Shown here piece after piece: positions 34,504-42,445 of a DNA stretch of 64,000 nt. The stretch covers positions 186,001 to 250,000 of the forward strand of contig JAEZOB010000042.1 in the NCBI GenBank assembly GCA_023414355.1, written 5' to 3'. The DNA comes from Bacillota bacterium (GTDB lineage Bacteria > Bacillota > Clostridia > Lachnospirales > Lachnospiraceae). The position numbers were made by a program, and so were the translations under genes. Positions within the stretch are counted from its first letter, which is position 1. Each line of letters begins with the position of its first letter. The notes under the pieces were generated by a model. The model did not search any database and was not told where the DNA came from. It worked only from the letters and a program-made list of their open reading frames with translations.

Positions 34504-35922
34504 TTACCAGTTGGTATGGTAGATCCCATCCCTGTCTCTGCGCTCATAGGTATGAGCACCAAAGTAGTCTCTTTGTGCCTGTAGCAGATTCATCGGCAAC
34601 TCACTGCTCCGATATCCGTCATAATATGCCAGCGCACTGGTAAAGGCAGGGATACTGATACCACTTTGAACAGCCGCTACGATTACCTCACGCCAGTCTT
34701 CCTGATACTCCTTTATGGTATCTGCAAAATACTCCTCCACCAACAGATTGGATAAGTCGGGCTTTTTCTTATAAGCATCTGCAATTTTATTTAGGAATTG
34801 CGCCCTGATAATACAGCCCCCCCTGAAAATCTTTGCAATATCGCCAAATTTCAGTTGCCAACCAAGCTGCTCCGATGCCCCCTTCAATAAATCAAAGCCC
34901 TGTGCATAGACACAGATCTTTCCGGAGTATAGCGCTCTTCGTACTGCTTCGATAAAATCCTTCGTCTCTTTTCCTGTAATACCCTGTTGCTTTACAGGCC
35001 CCTGCAATATCTTCGCAGCTTCTGTTCTTTCCCGTTTCATAGAAGAAAGATAACGTACATATACAGCCTCGGTAATGGAGGGAGTAGGAATACCCAAATC
35101 CAAAGAGATTTGACCGGTCCATTTTCCGGTTCCTTTCTGACCAGCCACATCAAGAATACGGTTTACCAGATAATCTCCGCTGAACGCATCTTTCTTACTA
35201 AAGATATCTGCGGTAATTCCGATCAGATAGCTGTTCAATTCTCCCTTGTTCCATTCCTCAAAAACCTTCTGAAGCTCCACCGGAGTTAAATTCAGAACCT
35301 TTCGGAGGATATCATAGGCTTCGGCAATCAACTGCATATCCGCATATTCAATCCCATTATGAACCATCTTTACGAAATGCCCCGCCCCATTCTCTCCGAT
35401 GTAAGTGGAGCAGGGTTCTCCTTCTGCTTTTGCAGAAATGGCTGTGAGTACCTCTTCCATCCTCTGGTAAGCCATATAATCCCCACCGGGCATGATTGCC
35501 GGACCCCTTCTTGCGCCCTCCTCCCCACCGGAGATACCGGTGCCCAGGTATAAGATCTCTTCGGCCTGAAGCTCTTTGCTTCTTCGTATGGTGTCCTCAT
35601 AATAGGAATTCCCGCCATCCATCAGCAAATCTCCTTTGGACAACAAAGGCAGGAGCTGTTTGATTGTATCATCCACAGCATCTCCTGCCTTCACCATCAT
35701 TATTATCCTTCGAGGGATCTCCAAAGACGCAATAAATTCCTCCAGTGTATAACACCCGTCTATGTTACCTCGGAAACTCTCTTCTGACAGCTCCTCCAGA
35801 AGCTCCTTCGTCTTCTGCGAGGAACGATTATATACCGCAACTTTATAACCGTGCTCAGCAATATTAAGCGCAAGATTTTTTCCCATGACAGCAAGACCTA
35901 TCACTCCGATTTGACAATTCAT
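34504..35922 (-). CDS. gnd: 6-phosphogluconate dehydrogenase, decarboxylating
   Basis: A 472-residue enzyme that forms ribulose-5-phosphate, CO2 and NADPH. The N-terminal GVIGLAVMGKNLALNI is the NADP fold; ISGGEEGARRGPAIMPGG and the substrate-binding C-terminal helical domain follow, ending DGIYHTNW. First gene of the operon with zwf, so both oxidative pentose phosphate steps are co-expressed. A lactonase gene is absent from this unit unless the downstream cyclase does that job, which is only a speculation. Confidence 0.97.
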   Translation of the reverse strand: MNCQIGVIGLAVMGKNLALNIAEHGYKVAVYNRSSQKTKELLEELSEESFRGNIDGCYTLEEFIASLEIPRRIIMMVKAGDAVDDTIKQLLPLLSKGDLLMDGGNSYYEDTIRRSKELQAEEILYLGTGISGGEEGARRGPAIMPGGDYMAYQRMEEVLTAISAKAEGEPCSTYIGENGAGHFVKMVHNGIEYADMQLIAEAYDILRKVLNLTPVELQKVFEEWNKGELNSYLIGITADIFSKKDAFSGDYLVNRILDVAGQKGTGKWTGQISLDLGIPTPSITEAVYVRYLSSMKRERTEAAKILQGPVKQQGITGKETKDFIEAVRRALYSGKICVYAQGFDLLKGASEQLGWQLKFGDIAKIFRGGCIIRAQFLNKIADAYKKKPDLSNLLVEEYFADTIKEYQEDWREVIVAAVQSGISIPAFTSALAYYDGYRSSELPMNLLQAQRDYFGAHTYERRDRDGIYHTNW

Positions 35923-36021
35923 ATTTTTTCCTCCTTATTGATCTTTTTATATCAAGATAACAGATGTGGCAGCTCATTTCTGTGAGCTGGTTACATAATT
36001 CAATCGCTGTGACTCTCATGA

Positions 36022-36267
36022 TTATTTCAGTAAATCTTCGTTGATTACCTCAAACCCATTTTCATATAGCATTTCCAGTATTCTGTTTCTGTCAAACTTC
36101 TTTGCGGCAGCTCCCTTGGGAATTGTCATAAAGCGCCCGACTGATACCAGCATTCCGGGTTTTGTGATGTCATGAAAGCCGATTTCATCAAGGACCCGAA
36201 CCAAATCCGGGTATTCCTTACTCAGTTCATATACCGTTTTTGATAAATCAATTGTTTGTACATTCAT
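36022..36267 (-). CDS. DUF1858 domain protein
   Basis: An 81-residue protein that is almost entirely one DUF1858 domain: IDLSKTVYELSKEYPDLVRVLDEIGFHDITKPGML then TIPKGAAAKKFD. This domain is often fused to, or encoded beside, DUF438/hemerythrin proteins and hydroxylamine or nitrite metabolism genes. The ATG at 36267 has AAGGGATGAG upstream; one at 36291 is possible. It shares a Crp/Fnr-like promoter arrangement with the DUF438 gene 6 kb away, which suggests a common pathway. Confidence 0.87.
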   Translation of the reverse strand: MNVQTIDLSKTVYELSKEYPDLVRVLDEIGFHDITKPGMLVSVGRFMTIPKGAAAKKFDRNRILEMLYENGFEVINEDLLK

Positions 36268-36344
36268 AGCTTTCTCATCCCTTCTATGCATTATCCTGCA
36301 ATGTTTTCAGTTAATATAATTACAGATATAATAATTTCAAGGAT

Positions 36345-36387
36345 AGTCTATGACAGTACTCATTCCTATGCCGTGATTCAAATCACA
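36345..36387 (-). promoter_or_regulatory. Crp/Fnr-type site and -10 box of the DUF1858 gene
   Basis: CGTGATTCAAATCACA (36372-36387) matches TGTGA-N6-TCACA in 9 of 10 positions. At the distance required for -41.5 the minus strand has TAGACT (36345-36350), a 4 of 6 match to TATAAT. +1 would be 36338. Confidence 0.6.
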
Positions 36388-36454
36388 GAAAGGATACTTT
36401 CATATATACTTCAGTGTTACTGTTATTGTTTCGTTTTATAAATTCTATCATAAA

Positions 36455-36487
36455 AAGGACATTCGGAATCTCATTCCTCCTGTCCTT
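36455..36487 (-). terminator. Intrinsic terminator of the NMO-like gene
   Basis: AAGGACA (36455-36461) pairs with TGTCCTT (36481-36487), and GGAAT/ATTCC forms an inner stem. On the minus strand five U in total end the right arm (CCTTTTTATG). It lies 131 nt beyond the gene stop. Confidence 0.7.
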
Positions 36488-36617
36488 GCAAACAAATTAT
36501 AACATATTTAAGATTTAGGTAATACAGTATTTTTGTATCATTTCTTTGTTTCATTGTTCATTTCTAAGTATAATATAAAATACATTCGAGGAACGCTCTC
36601 CTGTTAGAATATAAGTG

Positions 36618-37679
36618 TCAAAAAACAAGTTCCCGTAAAAGTTCCTTCACTGTTGTCATTTCCTTTAACAGGTGGACCTTATCCCCACAGAAAATCAAGC
36701 CCTCATTGATATTCCCTTTTACCGCATTGATTAAGGCTTTTGTGATACAATAGGGCGTATCCTTCGGATTACAATGTTCGAGGCAGTTAAAGCATTTGGT
36801 TACTGCTATTCTCCCTCCGTCAACCGTCTTTAAGAAAGGATTTAAAATGGCTCTTCCCGGCATTCCAACCGGACTAATCACGATCTTCACATCCTCCTTA
36901 ACTGCGTCTAGGTAAGCCTGTTTATACTCCATACTGGCATCACATTCCTCCGTCACTACAAAACGGGTTGCTATCTGAACACCATCCGCTCCCAGTTCCA
37001 AAGCATGCCTGATATCAGCCTGGTCAAAGATACCTCCGGCTACAACGACCGGAATATTCGTCTGATATTTCTCCTCATATTCTTTTTTGCATGCAAGGAT
37101 CCCTTTTATCTCTGAATCATAATTCAGCTCTTCCACATGATCCAGCTGTTCCTTCGTAAAACCAAGATGTCCCCCTGCCAGCGGACCTTCTATTACGATA
37201 AAATCAGGAGTTCTGCGATATTTCTTATCCCAAAGTTTCAGCAGAACCGCAGCAGCGCGGATGCTTGATACGATCGGTGCAATTTTAGTCCTGAAGCCTT
37301 GTACAAGCTCCGGTAAGGTAACAGGCAGTCCTGCTCCGGATATGATAACATCGGCTCCACCCTCACAGGCAGCTTTTACATACCTTTCATACTGTTTGGT
37401 TGCAACCATGATATTGACCCCTACGATCCCCTCCGGTGCAATCTCCTTCGCGAGGCTTAAATGCTTCTTGATTGCGGCCAGGTTACTTTTGATTTGATGT
37501 TTATCAAAATCAGGCTCGTCATATCCGATCTGTGCTGTAGATATGATGCCGATACCACCCTCCTTAGCCACTGCTCCGGCAAGCTTACATCTGCTCACTC
37601 CGACACCCATACCTCCCTGAATAATAGGGATTTTTGCTATCAAGTCTCCTATGATTAATGGCTTCATCCTCATATGCAT
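36618..37679 (-). CDS. NAD(P)H-dependent flavin oxidoreductase (NMO/FabK-like)
   Basis: A 353-residue TIM-barrel FMN protein related to nitronate monooxygenase and FabK. Motifs: PIIQGGMGVGVS at the N-terminus, GPLAGGHLG in the middle, VVVAGGIFDQADI and GADGVQIATRFVVTEE for phosphate binding. The C-terminus has C296-x2-C299-x3-C303-x7-C311, a spacing that could bind an Fe-S cluster. The ATG at 37679 has AGAAAGG 7 nt upstream and is preferred to 37685. Single gene with its own terminator. Confidence 0.87.
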   Translation of the reverse strand: MHMRMKPLIIGDLIAKIPIIQGGMGVGVSRCKLAGAVAKEGGIGIISTAQIGYDEPDFDKHQIKSNLAAIKKHLSLAKEIAPEGIVGVNIMVATKQYERYVKAACEGGADVIISGAGLPVTLPELVQGFRTKIAPIVSSIRAAAVLLKLWDKKYRRTPDFIVIEGPLAGGHLGFTKEQLDHVEELNYDSEIKGILACKKEYEEKYQTNIPVVVAGGIFDQADIRHALELGADGVQIATRFVVTEECDASMEYKQAYLDAVKEDVKIVISPVGMPGRAILNPFLKTVDGGRIAVTKCFNCLEHCNPKDTPYCITKALINAVKGNINEGLIFCGDKVHLLKEMTTVKELLRELVF

Positions 37680-37748
37680 AACCATGCCTTTCTCTGCTGA
37701 TGCTAATATACTTATATTTTGATTATCAAACTATTTTTTTCTGATAAA

Positions 37749-37764
37749 CCGGTGTTTCCACCGG
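37749..37764 (-). terminator. Short terminator-like hairpin after the Crp/Fnr gene
   Basis: CCGGTG-tttc-CACCGG forms a stable 6-bp stem with a tetraloop, followed on the minus strand by TTTATC. The U-tract is short. It lies 89 nt past the regulator stop. Confidence 0.5.
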
Positions 37765-37853
37765 CCTATCGTTATTATATAACACTCGCAGAGTTGTTGT
37801 CAATATATCATAGTATATTTTGCTATTTTATATGGTAATGATTACTACATACT

Positions 37854-38570
37854 TCAATAGACTCCTGCTATTTGATCCAAGGCTTCCCTGTTTAGGATCA
37901 GTATGGATTTATTGTTAATCGATCTTATGATCCCATCACTCTCCAATTGCCCAAGCTTTCTGCTTACCGTCTCTCTGGCGACTCCAAGGTAATTGGCAAT
38001 ACCCTCTCGACTTAAGGGCAGTTGAATCAAGGTTCCTTCTTTTTCCTGAGAACCGTACTTTTCAGCAAACTCCAGGAGAATACCACCAATTCGGTTATCT
38101 ACATTTCGGACACCCATGCCCTGCATCGCATTTTCCAGCCGGGCCATTCTTTCCCCCAGCTCAGCGATAATCTTAACAGCGATGTCGGGATATTGATACA
38201 GAAGCTTCTGAAACTTGCTCTTTGACAACATACAGGTCTTTACCGTCTGCAGCGCCTCCACGCTATAGGTCGCTGTGCGGTCTGTCAGCAGGTTCTGTTC
38301 TCCGAAGAAATCCCCTTCTGTGAATACATACAATATCTGCTCTCTGCCGTCAAAGGTATATTTAAATGCCTTGGCACTACCCTCATGCATAATGACAATG
38401 TAGTCCGAGGACTCACCCTCGTGCATCAGAAGTTCTCCCTTTTTATATTCCCTGTGCGTTATTAGCTCTGATATCTTGCCTACCTCCTCAAAGCTTAAGG
38501 AGGAAAATATCGGCACCTTTTTCACACACAGATCATTATTACAATAACCACAATGACAAGAAGCATTCAT
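37854..38570 (-). CDS. Crp/Fnr-family regulator with N-terminal cysteines
   Basis: A 238-residue regulator. The N-terminus has C5-x-C7-x2-C10-x4-C15, a possible Fe-S site. A cyclic nucleotide-binding-like fold follows (about 20-140) but lacks the Arg-Ser pair that binds cAMP in Crp, and the helix-turn-helix is at about 185-215. The recognition helix reads R199-E-T-V-S-R204. The same Arg, Glu and Arg positions in E. coli Crp contact TGTGA half-sites, whereas Fnr has V-E-x-x-S-R there. The gene overlaps the upstream HAD gene by 4 bp. It is the obvious candidate to bind the four TGTGA-type sites in this window. Confidence 0.9.
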   Translation of the reverse strand: MNASCHCGYCNNDLCVKKVPIFSSLSFEEVGKISELITHREYKKGELLMHEGESSDYIVIMHEGSAKAFKYTFDGREQILYVFTEGDFFGEQNLLTDRTATYSVEALQTVKTCMLSKSKFQKLLYQYPDIAVKIIAELGERMARLENAMQGMGVRNVDNRIGGILLEFAEKYGSQEKEGTLIQLPLSREGIANYLGVARETVSRKLGQLESDGIIRSINNKSILILNREALDQIAGVY

Positions 38571-39295
38571 TCTATGCTACCTCCTTTGTTCATTTGATCT
38601 ACGATTGCAGCAATCTCCTGTAAATTATAAGCAATCGGATAGGCGCAATTCTCTCTTTTCCTTTTCCTTTTTCTATCCATCAAAATCGGAAGAAATCCCA
38701 TTTGCTCGGCATTGATGAGATTCTTTTCAGAATCATCGATAAACACAGAACATTCCGGTTTTATACTAAGTTCTCCGGCTGCAATTTGGAACAGCTTAAC
38801 GTTATCCTTACAGATCCCGTAGTCACTGGAGATAATCAGACCGCTTAAATACTCTTCAATCCTGTAATTGGTCAGCAGTCGCCGCAATGACGGCCAATTA
38901 TCCGATAAAATCGCGATCCTGTAGTGCTCCTTTAATCCTGGAAGCTCTGATAAGACATCATCATAAATTCCGATTCTTTCATCATTTAAAACAAGGTCCT
39001 GTGCCAGAGCAAACGATTTATGTTCGATATTCTTTCTGATACCAAAGCCTGAGAGAAGCTTCTGATAGAACTCTGTAAAATGTTCTATTTCCTTCTCCTG
39101 CGTGTGCATCAGATGATCCTCACTCAGATGTCTGTTTGTCAAATTAAGAACTCTTTTCCTTCTATTAAAATGAAGTACAATCCTCAATAAGTCACCCTTA
39201 GTTAGAAGCTTTTTCGATTCCGGTGTTAGAAACCAATTTCCTGTTCTCGGGTAAGCCAACACATAACCGAAATCAAAAACTATATTCTCAATCAT
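38567..39295 (-). CDS. HAD-superfamily hydrolase
   Basis: A 242-residue HAD hydrolase. Motif I is FDFGYVL (the second Asp is replaced by Gly, as in YihX-type members), motif II is near ILSDN, and motif III with FIDDSEKNLINAEQMG supplies the metal-binding acids. The substrate, probably a phosphate ester, is unknown. The ATG at 39295 has AAAGGAACAGG upstream; a longer ORF to 39334 has no site. It is the first gene of an operon with the Crp/Fnr regulator, coupled by an ATGA overlap. Confidence 0.85.
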   Translation of the reverse strand: MIENIVFDFGYVLAYPRTGNWFLTPESKKLLTKGDLLRIVLHFNRRKRVLNLTNRHLSEDHLMHTQEKEIEHFTEFYQKLLSGFGIRKNIEHKSFALAQDLVLNDERIGIYDDVLSELPGLKEHYRIAILSDNWPSLRRLLTNYRIEEYLSGLIISSDYGICKDNVKLFQIAAGELSIKPECSVFIDDSEKNLINAEQMGFLPILMDRKRKRKRENCAYPIAYNLQEIAAIVDQMNKGGSIE

Positions 39296-39531
39296 ATCCT
39301 GTTCCTTTCCTGAATATGGTTTTTTTGGCTTCAAGCAGCTGCTTTCATTTTTCTTTTACCTATCTGATACTTTGATAATTCTGCCCTACTGCCATCTCAG
39401 ACAAGCTTTTTCTTTTATATTTTATCTTAATAATCTACTTTTGTATATCATTTCTTAGAGAAAAGTATCGGACATCAGTCACTTTCTATGCCTTCTTTTC
39501 AATCATGTCTGGCAGCACGAAATACAAACAA

Positions 39532-39561
39532 AAGAGATGAAAGCCCAAAGCTTCATCTCTT
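39532..39561 (-). terminator. Intrinsic terminator of the orphan membrane gene
   Basis: AAGAGATGAA-(a)-GC pairs with GCTTCATCTCTT around a short loop. On the minus strand TTTTGTTTGT follows. It is 32 nt past the gene stop. Confidence 0.75.
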
Positions 39562-39592
39562 CTCTTTGATCCATCTTAAGTTTAGCTGCTAT

Positions 39593-40033
39593 TCAACTTT
39601 GTACCGTAGCAGTCTTTCTTACAAGATCTAAAATCATATGAATGCCGATATTCAATAGAATGTTTATGATGAGAAACATCAGAAGAAACAATCGTGAAAT
39701 ACCAAATTCTTTAAATAAAAATAGATACATAAGAAATAATGCAATCCCCAGTACATTTGAAAGAATTACGAAAGCCATCTCTGATAGGATTCTCTTATTT
39801 CTATTTATCATAATCAGCTTGAGTACACTATAGATTATAAAGTACATCGGTATCAATACGATAAGCTGTTTCGTATAATCAGATATCGGAGCATACGTAC
39901 TGAGATCTTCTCCGTGAAAGAAGGTTATTTCACTTTCAAAACGAAGAAAATAAGCAAATAAATAAGCTGCTACAAGGGACCCGATGTCTGCAAGGAAGGT
40001 TGCCAGCCTCCATCTGCTTTGACTTTTTTTCAT
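39593..40033 (-). CDS. Orphan four-helix membrane domain, PHPT/FlaA1 N-terminal-like
   Basis: A 146-residue protein with four membrane helices. The first, FLADIGSLVAAYLFAYFLRFE, closely resembles the N-terminal membrane part of polyisoprenyl-phosphate hexose-1-phosphate transferases and CapD/FlaA1-like epimerases, but the whole catalytic part is missing. A consensus promoter lies 90-120 nt upstream of 40033 and a terminator follows, so it seems to be a functional short gene rather than debris. The ATG at 40033 has GGAGG upstream; the ORF to 40135 begins upstream of the predicted transcript start. Confidence 0.65.
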   Translation of the reverse strand: MKKSQSRWRLATFLADIGSLVAAYLFAYFLRFESEITFFHGEDLSTYAPISDYTKQLIVLIPMYFIIYSVLKLIMINRNKRILSEMAFVILSNVLGIALFLMYLFLFKEFGISRLFLLMFLIINILLNIGIHMILDLVRKTATVQS

Positions 40034-40123
40034 ACGATTGCCTCCATTCTTTTCACTATGTATCGAAGTTCTCTTATCCAATGGAATACCACAGGTGGTG
40101 AATTCTTCCATTCCAATAAAGCA

Positions 40124-40152
40124 ATTATATTCCATATGTTTTTATTATTCAA
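40124..40152 (-). promoter_or_regulatory. Promoter of the orphan membrane gene
   Basis: On the minus strand, TTGAAT (40147-40152) and a perfect TATAAT (40124-40129) are separated by 17 nt. The predicted transcript starts near 40117, giving an 84-nt leader and ruling out a start codon at 40135. From here to 40308 I see no other feature. Confidence 0.65.
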
Positions 40153-40308
40153 CCATTTCTTCTCTGATTGACAATTATTCCATAGTAACTATTCTCTGGG
40201 TGATTAGTGTTATAGTCCCTATTTTGCATAAGATAATGGTTCATTGTAGCTGCTTAGATAGCTTTTATCATGTTGTATTGGCATCCTGATCAGATGACTG
40301 ATTGTTAA

Positions 40309-40361
40309 AAAGAGGAAGATCTTTGCGTCAACGTAATGTTAACTTTCTGATCTTCCTCTTT
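40309..40361. terminator. Terminator of the first V/A-ATPase operon
   Basis: A perfect 13-bp stem, AAAGAGGAAGATC (40309-40321) with GATCTTCCTCTTT (40349-40361), with a 27-nt loop and short A/T runs on both sides. It lies 18 nt past the D subunit stop. Confidence 0.75.
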
Positions 40362-40378
40362 CATTCTATCTTATTCGT

Positions 40379-41056
40379 TTACACCTCAAAATGATTCTGA
40401 TAACGCTCATTGTAGTGATGCGCCTGTGCCAGCATCATATCCTTAACCTTCATCAGACGGACCTGAGTGCTTCGCTCATTCTCATCCAACTTCATGATGA
40501 TATATTTGATATTCTCCTTCAGTTCCGGAATCATGACATGCTCCAATGCATTTACGCGACGTCTCGTCTTCTCGATTTCGGCAGCCATCAGCTGGCAGGA
40601 TTTTTCGATTTCGGCAAGCCGAAGCATATCAGGTAGGATATCTTGCAGGGATTTCACCGCATCATCCAAGTCACTTGAGGTAAAAGCAAAACCGTAGGGA
40701 TAAATATCATTGGTATCCGGTGTCTTGGTTCGATATTCAAATACCGGAATTTCCACGCTCATGACATTTCTTTTTCCTGCCTCTAAGTATACCTCCTGCT
40801 TAGGGGCCATCAAAGCTACATTCAGTACCTCATCCTGCATTGCAGATCGTGCCAGAACAAAATTCTTATTTGCAACCAGGATTCCCTGCTCTACCTTTTC
40901 ACGAAGGGCCTTGTTCTCACGAACCAGATCAAGAAATTGACGCATCAGCTCGTCGCGCTTATCCTTCAACAACTTATGTCCACGGGTTGCTGTAACCAGC
41001 TTTTTCTTCAGTCTGGTCAGCTCCATACGTGTAGGATTTACATGTGCCTTAGCCAA
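40379..41056 (-). CDS. ntpD: V/A-type ATPase subunit D, operon 1
   Basis: A 225-residue central stalk subunit. The N-terminal VNPTRMELTRLKKKLVTATRGHKLLKDKRDELM is the family signature; a long antiparallel coiled coil fills both ends. It is the rotor axle that links catalytic A3B3 to the membrane ring. It starts 15 nt after the B subunit stop and is the last gene of the nine-gene operon. Confidence 0.95.
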   Translation of the reverse strand: MAKAHVNPTRMELTRLKKKLVTATRGHKLLKDKRDELMRQFLDLVRENKALREKVEQGILVANKNFVLARSAMQDEVLNVALMAPKQEVYLEAGKRNVMSVEIPVFEYRTKTPDTNDIYPYGFAFTSSDLDDAVKSLQDILPDMLRLAEIEKSCQLMAAEIEKTRRRVNALEHVMIPELKENIKYIIMKLDENERSTQVRLMKVKDMMLAQAHHYNERYQNHFEV

Positions 41057-41071
41057 TGAAAAGCACCCCCT

Positions 41072-42445
41072 TTATACCTGACCGTAATATTGATCCAGTA
41101 ATTCGTCCTTAATTCTCTTAAGCTCTGATCTGGGCAGGATATTTAGGAGTTTCCAACCAAGATTCAGGGTTTCTTCTATATCACGGTTTGTATGATAGCC
41201 CTGGGATACATATTCCTTTTCGAAAGCGTCCGAGAACTTTGCATACAGCTTATCGATATCTGTCAGAGCAGCTTCACCAAGCACGACCATCAATTCCTTA
41301 GCTTCCTTACCTCTTGCGTAAGCAGCGAAGATCTGGTTCATCGTATTGGCATGATCCTTACGTGTTTTTCCCTCACCGATACCTTTGTCCTTCAGACGGG
41401 ACAGGGAAGGTAATACATCGATCGGGGGCTGGATACTCTGGCGGTACAGATCACGGCTTAAGATAATTTGACCCTCTGTGATATAACCGGTCAAGTCCGG
41501 AATCGGATGGGTCTTGTCATCCTCCGGCATGGTCAGAATCGGAATCATGGTAATGGAACCGTTCTTTCCCTTCTTTCTTCCGGCTCTCTCATAAAGAGAG
41601 GCAAGATCCGTATACATATAACCGGGATAACCACGACGTCCCGGTACTTCCTTGCGGGCCGCAGAAACCTCACGAAGTGAATCTGCATAATTCGTAATAT
41701 CCGTCAGAATGACAAGTACATGCATATCTTTCTCAAAAGCAAGATATTCCGCTGCAGTCAGCGCCATACGAGGGGTGGAGATACGCTCTACGGCAGGATC
41801 GTTTGCCAGATTGACAAACATGACCGTACGATCAATCGCACCTGTCTCACGGAAGCTTTCTGTAAAGAAATTCGCCTCCTCGAAGGTAATACCCATCGCA
41901 GCAAATACAACCGCAAAGGGCTCAGTCGTACCGCGCACCTTAGCCTGTCGTGCAATCTGAGCAGCCAACTCCGCATGCGGCAGACCGCTGGCAGAGAAAA
42001 TCGGCAGCTTCTGTCCGCGCACCAGCGTATTCAGACCATCGATCGCAGATACTCCTGTCTGGATGAACTCCTGAGGATAATTTCTTGCAGCGGGATTCAT
42101 AGGTAAGCCATTGATATCCAGTCGCTTCTCAGGTAATATCTCAGGACCGTCATCAATCGGTCTGCCCAGACCGTCGAATACACGGCTGAGCATATCCTCG
42201 CTGACACCAAGTTCCATGCTTCGACCTAAGAAGCGTACTTTACTGCTGGCAAGGTTAATTCCTGCGGAGCTTTCAAATAACTGTACAAGAGCATTGCCGC
42301 CATCGATTTCAAGGACACGGCATCTACGCTTTTCGCCACTTGCCAGCTCAATCTCGGCAAGTTCATCAAAAGCAACATTTTCCACTCCCTGAACTAACAT
42401 AAGAGGACCTGCCACCTCTTGAATGGTTCTATATTCCTTTGGCAT
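41072..42445 (-). CDS. ntpB: V/A-type ATPase subunit B, operon 1
   Basis: A 457-residue non-catalytic nucleotide-binding subunit. It lacks the Walker A lysine loop, as normal for B (IFSASGLPHAELAAQIARQA in that place), and keeps GRRGYPGYMYTDLASLYERAG and SRLKDKGIGEGKT, which form the interface with A. It starts within the stop of the A gene (TAATG), with GGAGGAAGC upstream. Confidence 0.97.
   Translation of the reverse strand: MPKEYRTIQEVAGPLMLVQGVENVAFDELAEIELASGEKRRCRVLEIDGGNALVQLFESSAGINLASSKVRFLGRSMELGVSEDMLSRVFDGLGRPIDDGPEILPEKRLDINGLPMNPAARNYPQEFIQTGVSAIDGLNTLVRGQKLPIFSASGLPHAELAAQIARQAKVRGTTEPFAVVFAAMGITFEEANFFTESFRETGAIDRTVMFVNLANDPAVERISTPRMALTAAEYLAFEKDMHVLVILTDITNYADSLREVSAARKEVPGRRGYPGYMYTDLASLYERAGRKKGKNGSITMIPILTMPEDDKTHPIPDLTGYITEGQIILSRDLYRQSIQPPIDVLPSLSRLKDKGIGEGKTRKDHANTMNQIFAAYARGKEAKELMVVLGEAALTDIDKLYAKFSDAFEKEYVSQGYHTNRDIEETLNLGWKLLNILPRSELKRIKDELLDQYYGQV

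Noticed and set aside
35971..35990. TGTGAG/CTCA repeat upstream of gnd as a fifth Crp/Fnr site
   Set aside because: The repeat is CAGCTCA-N6-TGAGCTG, a different sequence, and it does not fall at -41.5 from a plausible -10 box.
37718..37730. TTTGATTATCAAA as an Fnr box upstream of the NMO-like gene
   Set aside because: The half-sites are too close (one base between them) for an Fnr dimer, which needs a four-base gap.
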